Below, piece after piece: positions 33,518-42,806 of a stretch of DNA of 64,000 nucleotides. Below the pieces are notes generated by a model that did not search any database, was not told the DNA's origin, and saw nothing but the letters and a program-made list of their open reading frames with translations. The position numbers and the translations under genes are program-made. The stretch's first letter is position 1. Each line of letters opens with the position of its first letter. The stretch comes from Devosia sp. RR2S18 (GTDB lineage: Bacteria; Pseudomonadota; Alphaproteobacteria; Rhizobiales; Devosiaceae): NCBI RefSeq assembly GCF_030177755.1, contig NZ_CP126539.1, positions 3,718,001 to 3,782,000 of the forward strand, given 5' to 3'.

Positions 33518-33832
33518 ATGCGCGAGCCTGTTACGGTCACCTTGACCAACCCCATCGATCACATGGGCCAGACCTATACCGAGCTGACCTTTACCCGCGA
33601 GATGCGGATGAAGGATCTTTTCGTGATGGACGAGCACAAGGGCGGTTCCATGCGAACCGCAGCGCTCTATGCATCAATGGCCAACGTTCCGTTCGAGGTG
33701 ATTTCTGAGCTCACCAACGAAGACATGGGAGCAGCAGCGCAGGCGGTCGCTGCGTTCTCGGGAAAGCCTTCAGGAACCGAGGCAGCCGACGAGAGCAAGA
33801 CGGAGAACCTGGTCGATGGGATGACGCCGTAG
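33518..33832 (+). CDS. Phage tail assembly chaperone (gpE-like)
   Basis: A 104-residue protein of the P2 gpE-like tail assembly family: N-P-I-D-H-M-G-Q-T-Y-T-E-L-T-F-T-R-E, a strand pattern typical of these proteins, then the K-D-L motif and a helical tail with A-N-V-P in the middle. It is expected to bind the tape measure during tail building. It is followed by a short frame in the -1 register (33,856-33,954) and then the tape measure, the classic order E, E', T. Confidence 0.8.
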   Translation: MREPVTVTLTNPIDHMGQTYTELTFTREMRMKDLFVMDEHKGGSMRTAALYASMANVPFEVISELTNEDMGAAAQAVAAFSGKPSGTEAADESKTENLVDGMTP

Positions 33833-33855
33833 GGGCGGCAGCCCCCATCCTCCAC

Positions 33856-33954
33856 ATGCCGCCGATCATGTGGAACGAGATGCCCGTCGATGAAGGCAAG
33901 CGCTGGCTCGACGTAGCGCGCCGCATGGTGAAGGCCAAGAACCGAAAGAGATAG
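33856..33954 (+). CDS. Short second chaperone frame (gpE'-like), possibly made by frameshift
   Basis: In the -1 frame relative to the gene before it, a frame is open across the end of that gene and runs to a TAG at 33,952-33,954: A-P-I-L-H-M-P-P-I-M-W-N-E-M, then K-R-W-L-D-V-A-R-R-M-V-K-A-K. In P2 and relatives the chaperone is extended by a -1 ribosomal frameshift into such a frame. No clear slippery heptamer is visible; independent initiation at ATG 33,856 is also possible. Confidence 0.5.
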   Translation: MPPIMWNEMPVDEGKRWLDVARRMVKAKNRKR

Positions 33955-33959
33955 CCACG

Positions 33960-35617
33960 ATGGCACGTCGCCGCAGCCAGGTTGAATCCGAGTTAATCGT
34001 ATCGCTTCAGGATCGCGTGAGCGGCCCAGCTCGAGGCGTCGAAAACAGCCTTCGGCGGATGGAAGATAACGTCCGTCGCCAGCAGCGCCAGATGGATATG
34101 GCCCGCGGCCAAATGTTCGACGCCGCGGCCGTTGGCTATATTGCCTACCGGGCGATCTCCGAGCCGATCGGCGCCGCCGTGGAGTTTCAGGCACAGCTCG
34201 AAGGCATCCGACAGAAAGCGGAACTGACCCGCGAGGAGTTGGCCGCTCTCGGTGAAGAAGCCAGGGACATCGGCCTTTCGACCTCCCAAGGGGCAAAGAG
34301 CATCACTGGAGCGCTGGACACACTGCTGGGCAGCGGTGCGGTAACTGAGGACCAGGCTAAGATCATTGCTACGCCGCTCGGCAAAGCAGCCAGCGCATAT
34401 GACGCGAGCACGGACGATCTTGCGGCGGCGGCGGCTTCGCTGGTGGACAATCTAAATATTCCCGCCGAGGAAATTGAGCGTGCCTACGACATCATGGCCC
34501 AAGGGGGCAAAGAAGGGAAATTCGAGCTCCGGGACATGGCCGCTGAGTTCCCCGGCATCACGGCGGCGGCCAAGGCGCTAGGTATCGAAGGGTCGGCAGG
34601 CCTAGCCGACCTGGTGGCGCTGCTGGAGGTGGCGGCCACTGGCGCTGCCAATGGCGCCGAAGCGGCCAACAACATGACCAACTTCATGCGGAAGGTCATG
34701 GCGCCAGACGCCATCAAGAAGTTTGGCGAGCATGGCGTCGATATCGTGGAAGAGATGAACCGTGCCGTAGAGGCCGGCGTCTCTCCGATGGAGCACGCCC
34801 TCAACATCATCGGCCAGATCACCGAAGGCGGAAAACAAGATCTTCTCGGCGGCCTATTCGCAGACGCGCAGGTGCAGGCATTCCTACTGCCGCTGCTGCA
34901 AAACATGGAAGAATATAAGCGCATCAGGCAGGAAGCCATCGATGCCGAGGGCGTGGTCGAGCGGGATTACCAAGAGTGGCTGACGACGCCAGGCGGCGCC
35001 ATCGCGCGTTTCGAGGCGAGCATCGAGAACTTCAACTTGGCGGTCGGCAACTCTCTTCTGCCGAAGCTGACGGAGTTCATAGAATCGGTCACGCCGATGA
35101 TCGACAGCGTGTCCGATTTCGTGGAAGCCAACGACAAACTCGTCGCGGCGGTTCTGGAGATGGCTGCGGCGCTGATAGCGCTCAGGCTGGCAACAGCGGC
35201 CCTGAGCTTCGGCGCCGGCTTCATGGGGCTGACCGGAGGTAAGGGGTTGCCCGGTACCGCTGCTGGAGCCGGTGTGGGCGCCGGGGTGGGCGCCGGGGTG
35301 GGCGCCGGGGTGGGCGCCGGCGCTGCCGCCGCAACGGGCGCAGGCGGATGGTTCGCGGGAGCCACTGCAGCCGGCAAGAACTTCCTCGGCACTGCATTCG
35401 GCAAAGCGGTAGGCGCCTATGGCGTTTTCGAGCTCGCTCAACTGGCAAATTCGCAGGGTGTGGGCGAAGGCTTCGATGCCAACAGAAGCTGGGACCACAA
35501 TGTGGTTCACGCCCTCGATCCAGCGCTCGCGAAGATCATCTATGAGGGTTTCAACCCGCTGCCGGTGATGAGCGAGCGGCTGGGAGTGACGGGCCGCGAG
35601 GGCGGGATTGCCGGCAA
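33960..35617 (+). pseudogene. Phage tail tape measure protein, N-terminal part (cut by IS110)
   Basis: About 552 codons. N-terminal coiled coil (~1-45), then a TP901-type tape-measure core (about 60-330): E-F-Q-A-Q-L-E-G-I-R, D-T-L-L-G-S-G-A, A-A-S-L-V-D-N-L-N-I-P. Hydrophobic helices follow at about 390-425, then a Gly/Val/Ala repeat (about 438-454) encoded by four 12 bp DNA repeats (35,274-35,320). The frame runs into an IS110 element. A C-terminal tape-measure segment continues after the element at 36,667. Tape length sets tail length, so the interruption should abolish normal tails. Confidence 0.8.
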
Positions 35618-36643
35618 CTGTATTCAGGTAGCCAGGATTTCCCGGAAGTAGGCGCCGTCCGCAACCATACTGTTCAAGACGCTGAGCAGCTTTCTGGCGG
35701 TCGCCGTCAGTGCGGCTTTCACTGGTTTCCCTGCGTCCTGTAACTTTCGCCGGAAGGCTTTGAACGTTGTCGAATGCCTTGAGGCATGCAAGGCAGCAAG
35801 ATACAGGACTGTTCTGACGGTTGCCCTTCCGCCGCCGATGACCCGCTTACCCTGCCGCTGTCCACTGTCACGGGCGATCGGAGCGAGACCGGCTAATGCC
35901 GCGATCTTTCGGCGATCCGTCGTGCCGATTTCCGGCAGCTCGGCCATCAAGGTTGCGGAAACGATCATACCTACGCCAGGCACTGATTGAAGCATGCGGT
36001 CCGTTTCCGCTATTTCGGGCGACGATTGGATGATCTCGGCGATCCTGGCCTCGACCTTTGCAATTCGCCGTTCCAGAACCAGGATCAGGCTTTTCATATC
36101 GGATCTGGAATCGCTGTCTGTCGTTTGCTGGAGACGGGTCGCCTCCTGCTTTCGCATTTCAACTAATTGACGGCGCCGGATGATCTGCGCGAGCAGCACT
36201 TGCCTGGTAGCCGAGATCGGGGGCGTCTGTGCCGGCTGCAGCTTCTGTCCAAAGGTCGCGAGCATCCTGGCATCAACGCGGTCGGTCTTGCCGATCACTC
36301 CCATGGCTCTGGCGAAGTCACGCGCTTGGCGAGGATTGACTCGACTGAAGCTGGATTTACCCGCCTCAAGCCCGTCGCGCAGCGCTCGATCGTAACCGCC
36401 GCTAGCCTCAAAGATGACCCATGCTCCCTCGCGCGCAACAGCACTGGCAAAGCTCCGGATTCCGGCTGGAGTGTTCTCGATACGCCGGGCACCATGAGCT
36501 GGATGATAGATGTCGAGCCAAGCCTTGGCGACATCAACGCCGATGTAAATCTGGTCCATTATGTCTCCTGTTCCTGTACTGCGGGGTCTGCGCAACAGCC
36601 CCAATCAACTGTTCAGGATGAACGCGAAAATCGGGTGGCTCCC
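35618..36643 (-). mobile_element. IS110-family insertion sequence
   Basis: About 1.03 kb between two copies of the 10 bp palindrome TTGCCGGCAA (35,608-35,617 and 36,644-36,653). It has no terminal inverted repeats, as expected for IS110. Similar AACTGT(AT)TCAGG strings lie near each end, so exact boundaries are uncertain by up to ~35 bp. It interrupts the tape-measure region. Confidence 0.7.
35624..36559 (-). CDS. IS110-family transposase/recombinase
   Basis: A 311-residue protein (ATG 36,559 with AGGAGAC upstream). The RuvC-like DEDD domain shows I-G-V-D-V-A-K, F-E-A-S-G-G-Y and D-R-V-D-A-R. The C-terminal Tnp20 domain has P-G-V-G-M-I-V-S-A-T and the catalytic-type Ser in A-R-D-S-G. Members are RNA-guided by a bridge RNA usually encoded upstream of the gene; here only ~85 bp of upstream non-coding sequence (36,560-36,643) is available. 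Confidence 0.9.
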   Translation of the reverse strand: MDQIYIGVDVAKAWLDIYHPAHGARRIENTPAGIRSFASAVAREGAWVIFEASGGYDRALRDGLEAGKSSFSRVNPRQARDFARAMGVIGKTDRVDARMLATFGQKLQPAQTPPISATRQVLLAQIIRRRQLVEMRKQEATRLQQTTDSDSRSDMKSLILVLERRIAKVEARIAEIIQSSPEIAETDRMLQSVPGVGMIVSATLMAELPEIGTTDRRKIAALAGLAPIARDSGQRQGKRVIGGGRATVRTVLYLAALHASRHSTTFKAFRRKLQDAGKPVKAALTATARKLLSVLNSMVADGAYFREILAT

Positions 36644-36666
36644 TTGCCGGCAAACGGGCTTGATCA

Positions 36667-37374
36667 ATGGCCCCGGAGGCTCGCGGGATGCCACCCGCAC
36701 CATCCATAATAACCGATCTCGCAAAGACAGGCGGCTATACTGGCGCCACACAGGGCCAAATCGACGCGCTCAGGAGCGAAATTGAGAAACTCGACGCCGA
36801 CATAGCTGAATGGCCGGAACAAGCCATGGAGGACCGTAGGGCCCGCCTGGCGGAAAAGCTGGCAGCCATGGAAGCGGAGCTTTCCGCACATGCCGAGGCC
36901 ATGGCCGCAAAGATGGCCGATGTCATGGCCAGAATGCGTGCCGCCGCTTCGGCCGGCATCACTATTCCCGTTCGAACATCAGGGCCAGCGATACCGAGCA
37001 GCCCAGATCGCACGCTGCCTGGCTTCTCAACGGGCGGATGGGTTGGCGGCCCCGGTACCGGCACCTCGGACAGCATCCCGGCAATGCTCAGCAACGGCGA
37101 GTTCGTCGTAAATGCCTCAGCGGCTGGCAGGTACGGGGCGCTGCTGGAAGCGGTCAATTCCGGCTATCCCGCAGACGCATTCCTAAGCCTCGGCGCTGGC
37201 AACAGCGCGGAGGATGGCGACGGATCGGCTCAGGTGATCCACCTGGGCGGCGTGAGTTTCCAGTTCGCAATTGATGGCAGCCAGAACCCTCAAGCCCTGT
37301 TCGAAGAGTTCAAACAAATCGCTGAACGCGAGGTGCGGGACATGTTCCGCGCCAGCCAGTTCGATCGCAACTAA
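36667..37374 (+). CDS. Tape-measure C-terminal segment
   Basis: A 235-residue protein that reads as the end of a tape-measure protein: a coiled coil (D-A-L-R-S-E-I-E-K-L-D-A-D-I), a Met/Ala-rich helix, then the family's terminal G-G-P-G-T-G-T-S-D-S-I-P-A-M-L-S-N-G-E-F. Deleting the IS110 with one palindrome copy puts the two parts in the same frame, but a TGA at 36,661-36,663 still separates them and an ATG follows at once. So either the gene was already split into two cistrons or it carries a nonsense mutation. A short charged C-terminus ends before gpD. Confidence 0.7.
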   Translation: MAPEARGMPPAPSIITDLAKTGGYTGATQGQIDALRSEIEKLDADIAEWPEQAMEDRRARLAEKLAAMEAELSAHAEAMAAKMADVMARMRAAASAGITIPVRTSGPAIPSSPDRTLPGFSTGGWVGGPGTGTSDSIPAMLSNGEFVVNASAAGRYGALLEAVNSGYPADAFLSLGAGNSAEDGDGSAQVIHLGGVSFQFAIDGSQNPQALFEEFKQIAEREVRDMFRASQFDRN

Positions 37375-37386
37375 GGAGATTCGAAA

Positions 37387-38499
37387 ATGTGGAAAGTAGA
37401 CTGGCGTGTGACGGTAGATGGCCAGGACGCGACGACGGCCATGCGGCCCTACCTCATGAGCGTTTCCGTCTCTGATCGGGACGGAACGGCAAGCGATGCC
37501 GCGCAGCTCGAGTTCGACGATGCCGGCGGCCAAGTGAAGCTCCCTCGAGACGGCGCCAAGGTCCAAGTGCACCTGCAGGGCGCATTGGTGTTTGAAGGGG
37601 TGGTTGATGCTGTTCGATCGTCGGGGAGTAGAGGCGGTGGTCGCATCCTGAGCATCAACGCCAAAGGCTTCGATGCCAAAGGCAAGGCGACGGAGAAGCA
37701 GGCATTTCACCTGGACGATGCCACGCTGCAGCAATTCATGGACAAGGCGGCCAGCAAGGCCGGCATCTCGACCGTGGCGATCGACCCGGCCTTCGCCTCC
37801 ATCTTTCGGGATTACTGGTCAGCAGATCACGATAGTTTTCTGCAGTTGGGCGAAAAGCTGGCTCGTGAGCTTGGCGCCACGTTCAAGATCCGAGGCGATA
37901 AGGCAGTGCTGGCAAAGCGAGGCACCGGCTCCGCAGCCAGCGGAGCGGCCATGCCGACGGTTTTGGGTGAAGTAGGCCGCAACGTCATCAATTGGTCCAT
38001 CGCCCCCGTAATCAGTCGCCAGAAGGCGAAGGCGACACGGGCGCGATATTTCGACAGAGCATCCGCTAGCTTCAAGCAGGTGGACGTAGAAACCTCCATC
38101 GAGGACAGCGAGGTGGTGGACGCCGTGTCCAAGCTTGCCGCTGACGAAGAGCAGGCCCGGGCCATGGCAGAGGGGCGCAAGGCAGATGACGAGCGCGAGG
38201 GCGGCGAGGGCTCGGTTCAAATCGATCTCGCACCAGAGGCGCAAGCAGAGGGCACCTTTATCCTAAGAGGCGCTCGTCCTGGGATAGATGGCAGCTATAG
38301 GATTGTAGGCGTTACCCACAAGGCTGATCGAGGCGGTGGCTCAGTGACCAACCTTGACCTCAAGCAGCCCGGTAGCGGTGCAGGCAAGGACCAGCGGCAG
38401 GCAAGTATAGGCGGCGGCAGCACCAGCAGCCCGGAATCGCCCGCGCCAACGCCTGACATTGATCTCAGCCTGCCAGGGCCGATCGACGGCACGCCTTGA
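37387..38499 (+). CDS. Phage late control gene D (tail hub) protein
   Basis: A 370-residue gpD/VgrG-hub family protein. The beta-rich N-terminal region contains L-M-S-V-S-V-S-D-R-D-G and a V-F-E-G-V-V-D strand. The central L-Q-Q-F-M-D-K-A-A-S-K-A-G motif is typical of phage GPD, and G-S-Y-R-I-V-G-V-T-H sits near the end. The last ~45 residues are Gly/Ser/Pro-rich and disordered. gpD forms the hub beneath the P2 tail tube. gpU and gpX, normally between T and D, are absent here. Confidence 0.85.
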   Translation: MWKVDWRVTVDGQDATTAMRPYLMSVSVSDRDGTASDAAQLEFDDAGGQVKLPRDGAKVQVHLQGALVFEGVVDAVRSSGSRGGGRILSINAKGFDAKGKATEKQAFHLDDATLQQFMDKAASKAGISTVAIDPAFASIFRDYWSADHDSFLQLGEKLARELGATFKIRGDKAVLAKRGTGSAASGAAMPTVLGEVGRNVINWSIAPVISRQKAKATRARYFDRASASFKQVDVETSIEDSEVVDAVSKLAADEEQARAMAEGRKADDEREGGEGSVQIDLAPEAQAEGTFILRGARPGIDGSYRIVGVTHKADRGGGSVTNLDLKQPGSGAGKDQRQASIGGGSTSSPESPAPTPDIDLSLPGPIDGTP

Positions 38500-38528
38500 G
38501 CGTTGTTGCGGGGTAATCGCCTGCCCGT

Positions 38529-39506
38529 TCATCGTGCAGGGATTGTAGAGTACCAGGTTGGCACCTGACCATATCCGTACCGGTGCAAGAGCAGGCTGAG
38601 ACCTAGCTGTGACGTCTTGCCGTGGGGAGACGGACCAACACCGACTGCAACTATCGGAAGCAAACCACCCCCTTTAGCACCCCCCTTAGGACCTCGCGAA
38701 ACATAGGGAACTACTCCAAGAGAGCTTGTCCTAAAGTCCGGCGCCTTGTCATTGAACCAGTAGGGGTAAGTTACCAGCCTCCACTCTCGCTCGGGAGCAA
38801 ATGCAGAGTTCTTGAACTGTGTTAGTACGTGGCTTATATCTGCAGACATCGCCATAATTGTTCGGTTCTGAAGATCAGCATCGTTCTCGATCAATGACCA
38901 AAGACGCTGGATTTCAATTATGTATTTGTCCACCATCTCGGCAATGACAGAAGTTTGTGCTTCATGGTCATAGACCATCTTGAAAATTAGGGCTGGAAAC
39001 TCTCCCTCAAATACCAGCTCCTGCATCTCAAACTCGATGCTGTAGGGAACAATATCCTTTCCGTAGTCTCTCCACTGATTAAGAAGGTTACCCTCCTCGC
39101 TCAGGCAGAAGATTAGCCCGCGCCCAGATGAACGGTCATGATAGAGCCGTTCAACAAGGCGGTTCGCAAAATCAATGGTGGAGCTACCAAACCCCTTCAG
39201 GCGCTCTTCCAAGTGCGTCCGGAACATATCGGCGCCATAGAAAACTTCCGACCCATCGTTAAGGAAGAACGGATCCGAGAACCGCAACTCATTGCTATCA
39301 AGTATTCCCAGCAGACCGGCTGACGATGTGTAGTGGAACAGCCTTCGCGGAGCCTGCTCAGGTTGTACAAAGCGATCCACCGCTGTGGACGCAATGCTCC
39401 TTAGAGCAGAACCTGTCTGCAGGTGCGGCGCATCGTCCGCTCCCCCTGGGGTGAAGGCTTCCGCAACGTCAGCAACGCTTTTTGCGGCATCTTCGCTCGC
39501 TGGCAT
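38529..39506 (-). CDS. DUF2971 family protein (cargo gene at attR)
   Basis: About 325 residues. The DUF2971 pattern is clear: L-F-H-Y-T-S-S-A-G-L-L-G-I-L, F-S-D-P-F-F-L-N-D-G-S-E-V near 95, F-C-L-S-E-E-G-N-L-L-N-Q-W-R-D-Y-G at ~165, and a C-terminal E-R-E-W-R-L-V. The family is widespread in mobile elements and of unknown biochemistry. Position (last gene before attR, opposite strand to the tail genes, much lower GC) is that of a cargo gene and fits anti-phage or toxin-like roles, but this is inference. I use ATG 39,506; a TTG at 39,521 has a better ribosome site, and longer versions would start inside the tRNA. Confidence 0.7.
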   Translation of the reverse strand: MPASEDAAKSVADVAEAFTPGGADDAPHLQTGSALRSIASTAVDRFVQPEQAPRRLFHYTSSAGLLGILDSNELRFSDPFFLNDGSEVFYGADMFRTHLEERLKGFGSSTIDFANRLVERLYHDRSSGRGLIFCLSEEGNLLNQWRDYGKDIVPYSIEFEMQELVFEGEFPALIFKMVYDHEAQTSVIAEMVDKYIIEIQRLWSLIENDADLQNRTIMAMSADISHVLTQFKNSAFAPEREWRLVTYPYWFNDKAPDFRTSSLGVVPYVSRGPKGGAKGGGLLPIVAVGVGPSPHGKTSQLGLSLLLHRYGYGQVPTWYSTIPAR

Positions 39507-39629
39507 TTCGCTTTTAATCAAAGCGGGTGTTCTCCCAATAGCCGCTAGCGGCAGAGCTCTTTTGGTGAGCTTGTGGTGAGCTAGCCTAAATACACGCCGC
39601 TCAAAGTTTTGATAAGCCCTTGAGATTGT

Positions 39630-39706
<77 letters not shown>

Positions 39707-39868
39707 ATCCGGGGCGCGGAGCTGGGCTCCGGCTGAATGGGCGCAAACTAGCTAAAGGGGACGCGCTGTGCAACGGGGAAATGGCGCATTGGCCAAATGG
39801 CAGCGAGCCATCAAGCCGCCCTACTTGCACCCTATGCGCCCGGGCAAAGAGCCCCTAGAGTATCCCAC

Positions 39869-40423
39869 ATGAGAATGGCAGCACGTATGGCGAAGAGCCT
39901 TGGACCCCTGACCGCAGCCAGCGCCTTGGCACTGGTCGTCGCTGGATGCTCGATGAGCGGGATGAAGCCGGGGCCCGCATCGGCAGCAATTGCCGCGGTG
40001 GCCCCCACGCCAGCGGGGCACGTGCCCGACGCCGCCGCAGTGCCACCGGCTCCCGCTGCCCTGGCCTATGCGGGTGGGTCGTTGGATGGCCTGATCGCGC
40101 ATTACTCGCAGCAGTACAAGGTGCCCGAGGCCCTGGTTCGCCGCGTGATCGTGCGCGAGAGCCGGTACAATCCCAGTGCGCGCAACGGGCCTTATTACGG
40201 ATTGATGCAGATCAGCCACGCCACGGCTAGCGGTCAAGGCTATCGCGGTGCCCCATCAGGCCTGCTCGATCCGGAAACCAATCTGCGCTACGCGGTGCGC
40301 TATCTCGCTGGCGCCTATTTGACTGCCGGTGGCAATCACGACCGGGCGGTGCGCTTTTATGCGAGCGGCTATTATTATGACGCCAAGCGCGCCGGCCTCC
40401 TCGAAGAGTCCGGGTTGCGCTAG
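39869..40423 (+). CDS. Lytic transglycosylase (SLT domain) lipoprotein
   Basis: A 184-residue protein starting at ATG 39,869. Lipobox L-V-V-A-G-C puts the lipidated Cys near residue 27. A Pro/Ala-rich linker (28-70) precedes an SLT domain: I-V-R-E-S-R-Y-N-P with the catalytic Glu, then Y-G-L-M-Q-I and Y-A-V-R-Y-L-A-G-A-Y. It cleaves glycan strands to 1,6-anhydro ends. It is short for a soluble transglycosylase, typical of the small envelope-associated forms. Its stop overlaps the stop of the convergent sensor-kinase gene by 3 bp. Confidence 0.85.
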   Translation: MRMAARMAKSLGPLTAASALALVVAGCSMSGMKPGPASAAIAAVAPTPAGHVPDAAAVPPAPAALAYAGGSLDGLIAHYSQQYKVPEALVRRVIVRESRYNPSARNGPYYGLMQISHATASGQGYRGAPSGLLDPETNLRYAVRYLAGAYLTAGGNHDRAVRFYASGYYYDAKRAGLLEESGLR

Positions 40424-41288
40424 CCTTCGACGGGGATCACGGCCCGGCAGACAAAGCCGCTTGCTGCGTAGTCGAGATCAACGTGGCTGCCCAGATTGGA
40501 AGCAACACCGCGCTCGATAAGGCGTGAGCCAAAGCCGCGCGTGTCTGGTGGCACGACAGCGGGCCCGTTCAGTTCGCGCCAGGTGAAGGCAACGGCTGCG
40601 CCGGCCTCCATCGCAACTCGGGCCCAGGTAATCTCAACCCGCCCCTCGGGAACGCTCAGCGCGCCGTATTTCAGGGCATTAGTGGCCAGTTCATGCAGCA
40701 TCAGGCCCAGACTGAGGACCACCTTCGAGCTCAACTGGGCATCGGGACCTTCGACGGCGAAACGGCCATCGCCATCATTGTGCAGGCGGATGGTGGCGGC
40801 GACCACATCGTCCATGGCGGCGGCAGTGGCATCGCCACGCGTTAATAGATCCTGCGCCTCCGCCAGCGCGACCAGCCGCGCCCCGATCACCTCGCGCGCC
40901 TGCTTCATGTCGGTCGCCGACCGGAGCGATTGCGCCATGATGCCCTGCACCATCGCCAGCATGTTCTTGACGCGGTGCGCTGCTTCCTGGGCGAGAAGGG
41001 TAATCTGCGCCTCGCGCTCCTTGCGGTCGGTAACGTCGAAGCTGACACCGAGCACCTGCACGGGCTTGCCGGCTGCATCGCGGATGATGCTGCCCTGCCG
41101 CTGCAGCCAGCGCACGCTGCCATCGGAGCGGATGACACGATATTCGTTCGGCTGGACGCCTGCTTCCAGCGTCGGAGCCGCTCGTACGATGCGATCGAGA
41201 TCGTCGGGGTGAACAGCCTTGGCAAACTGCTCATAGGGTTGCGGCGGTGACTGCGCCGGCAACCCATAAAGCCGGTTGAAGATCCTAT
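40420..41288 (-). pseudogene. PAS-HWE sensor kinase, 3' part (split by IS110/IS1111-type element)
   Basis: The ~289 codons hold the second half of a PAS/PAC domain (ending V-T-D-R-K-E-R-E) and a complete HWE kinase domain: A-A-H-R-V-K-N-M-L-A-M-V phosphoacceptor, H-E-L-A-T-N-A-L-K-Y-G-A, G-F-G-S-R-L-I. Joining 41,288 to 42,809 (dropping the element and one AT) gives one 629-residue protein with the 5' part at 42,807-43,829. Cognate receiver: 43,875-44,258. Confidence 0.85.
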
Positions 41289-41351
41289 GGGGATGGAAAG
41301 CGGCCAACGCTCTGCCAGAGTGAGGTCGCCAAACATCACCTGGAGGTTAGC

Positions 41352-42509
41352 ATGCAAGCCAACAGCACCAAAGCTCCGGCCCCAATCCGCGTCGATCTTG
41401 CCGCAATATTTGTCTCGTTAGAACTGTCTCGTTCAAAGTGGCTTGTGACGTCCCTCTCTCCGGGACGCGGCGAGAAAATGTCGCGACACATCGTGTCGGC
41501 GGGTGACGTTCCGGGTTTGCTCGACCACTTCGCTGAACTGCAACGCAAGGCGGAAGAAAGAACGAAACATAACTTGCGGATCATTTGCATCCAGGAGGCC
41601 GGTTTGGATGGATTCTGGATACACCGGGTTCTTGGGCGCGAAGGTATCGAAAGCTACGTCGTCGACCCGGCGTCGATTGCCACATCACGCCGCCGCCGCC
41701 GGGCCAAGACCGACCGGATCGACGGCGAGGCACTCATCCGGGCTTTACTGGCTTACAGTCGCGGCGAGCCTCGCGTTTGTGCCATGTTGCGGGTGCCAAC
41801 GCCGGAGGAGGAGGATCGTCGCCGTCTAGTGCGCGAGCGAAAGGCGCTGACGAACGAGCGGATCAGGCACGTCAACAGGATAAAGGGTCTGCTGTTCAGC
41901 CAAGGCGTGGCCGGATACGAGCCGTTGAAGGCCGACCGACGCAAGTGCCTCGATCTGCTTGCCACCGGAGATGGACGGCCGTTGCCGCCGGCACTCAGGG
42001 CACAGATCAGCCGCGAACTTGATCGGATCGAGTTGCTGATCCAGCAGATCAAGGCCGTCGAGGAGGAACGCGATGCTATGCTCGCTGCGGCAGATGTGCC
42101 CACACCGGCGCTGTTGCTCAATCTCAAGGGTATCGGCCCGGAATTTGCGGCTGTCTTGTGGTCCGAGGGACTTTCCCGGAAGTTCGACAACCGAAGGCAG
42201 GTCGCCGCTTACGCAGGTCTTGCCCCAACGCCGTGGCAAAGTGGCCTGATCAATTATGAGCAAGGGGTGTCGAAATCCGGCAATCCTCGGCTGCGATCGA
42301 CGCTTGTACAAGTTGCCTGGCTCTGGGTGCGCCATCAGCCGAACTCGACCCTCAGTCAATGGTTCAGGACGCGCGTCATGCAGAGCGGTGGCCGGTACAA
42401 GAAGACTGCAATTGTCGCCCTTGCCCGCAAACTGCTTGTCGCGCTGTGGAAATACGTGAACGCGGGCGTTGTCATAGAAGGAGCGGTTCTAACGAAATCA
42501 TCAGCGTAA
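41352..42509 (+). CDS. IS110-family transposase/recombinase
   Basis: A 385-residue protein. DEDD-type residues lie in S-L-E-L-S-R-S-K-W, I-C-I-Q-E-A-G-L-D-G-F and K-T-D-R-I-D-G-E-A-L. The C-terminal Tnp20 domain has L-K-G-I-G-P-E-F-A-A-V-L and the Ser of T-P-W-Q-S-G. The long variant with an extended N-terminus and a pronounced central coiled coil resembles the IS1663/IS1111-side branch. No lesion seen. Confidence 0.92.
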   Translation: MQANSTKAPAPIRVDLAAIFVSLELSRSKWLVTSLSPGRGEKMSRHIVSAGDVPGLLDHFAELQRKAEERTKHNLRIICIQEAGLDGFWIHRVLGREGIESYVVDPASIATSRRRRRAKTDRIDGEALIRALLAYSRGEPRVCAMLRVPTPEEEDRRRLVRERKALTNERIRHVNRIKGLLFSQGVAGYEPLKADRRKCLDLLATGDGRPLPPALRAQISRELDRIELLIQQIKAVEEERDAMLAAADVPTPALLLNLKGIGPEFAAVLWSEGLSRKFDNRRQVAAYAGLAPTPWQSGLINYEQGVSKSGNPRLRSTLVQVAWLWVRHQPNSTLSQWFRTRVMQSGGRYKKTAIVALARKLLVALWKYVNAGVVIEGAVLTKSSA

Positions 42510-42806
42510 GCCCAGCTCAGCTTCAGTAATCTTCGAGGGCTGATCGGCCTTCGAATGATCCTCGGCAGACGAACCGACGAAACTCATGGCTTAATATAGC
42601 CGCCGTTGAAGAATGGTCTCGTCTTCTGGGTCCGTATCCGCCGCAAGCGGGATCATGGAACAGGTGCATATGCCCTGACCGAATATAAGGTGGACTGGGT
42701 TCGCTCGCGAACCGCGTCGCGCAAACGGACCCGCCAAAATGGATCTGCGATACTTGAAGGCACCTGACGGTGCGGAGGTAAGGCCCATTTGCAGTTGACG
42801 ATCCCC
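42510..42806 (+). ncRNA. Candidate bridge/seek RNA region of the IS110/IS1111-type element
   Basis: 297 bp of non-coding sequence between transposase stop and right end. It contains ATATAAGGT (42,683-42,691), identical to the host sequence immediately right of the element (42,807-42,815), and GTTGAAGA (42,605-42,612), identical to the left flank at 41,275-41,282. IS110/IS1111 recombinases use an element-encoded RNA whose guides match target and donor. Exact RNA ends are not defined. Confidence 0.45.

Larger units (their letters stand above)
41289..42806 (+). mobile_element. IS110-family (IS1111-like) insertion sequence, 1,518 bp
   Basis: Short inverted GGGGAT ends (41,289-41,294 and 42,801-42,806) and a 2 bp AT duplication are the only boundaries. 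Removing it restores the kinase reading frame across a CCTATATAAGG target. A long non-coding tail follows the transposase gene, as in IS1111-group elements. Confidence 0.85.

Noticed and set aside
36560..36643. Bridge RNA for the tape-measure IS110
   Set aside because: Only ~85 bp is non-coding, shorter than known bridge RNA regions, and no host-flank match was seen. Not called.
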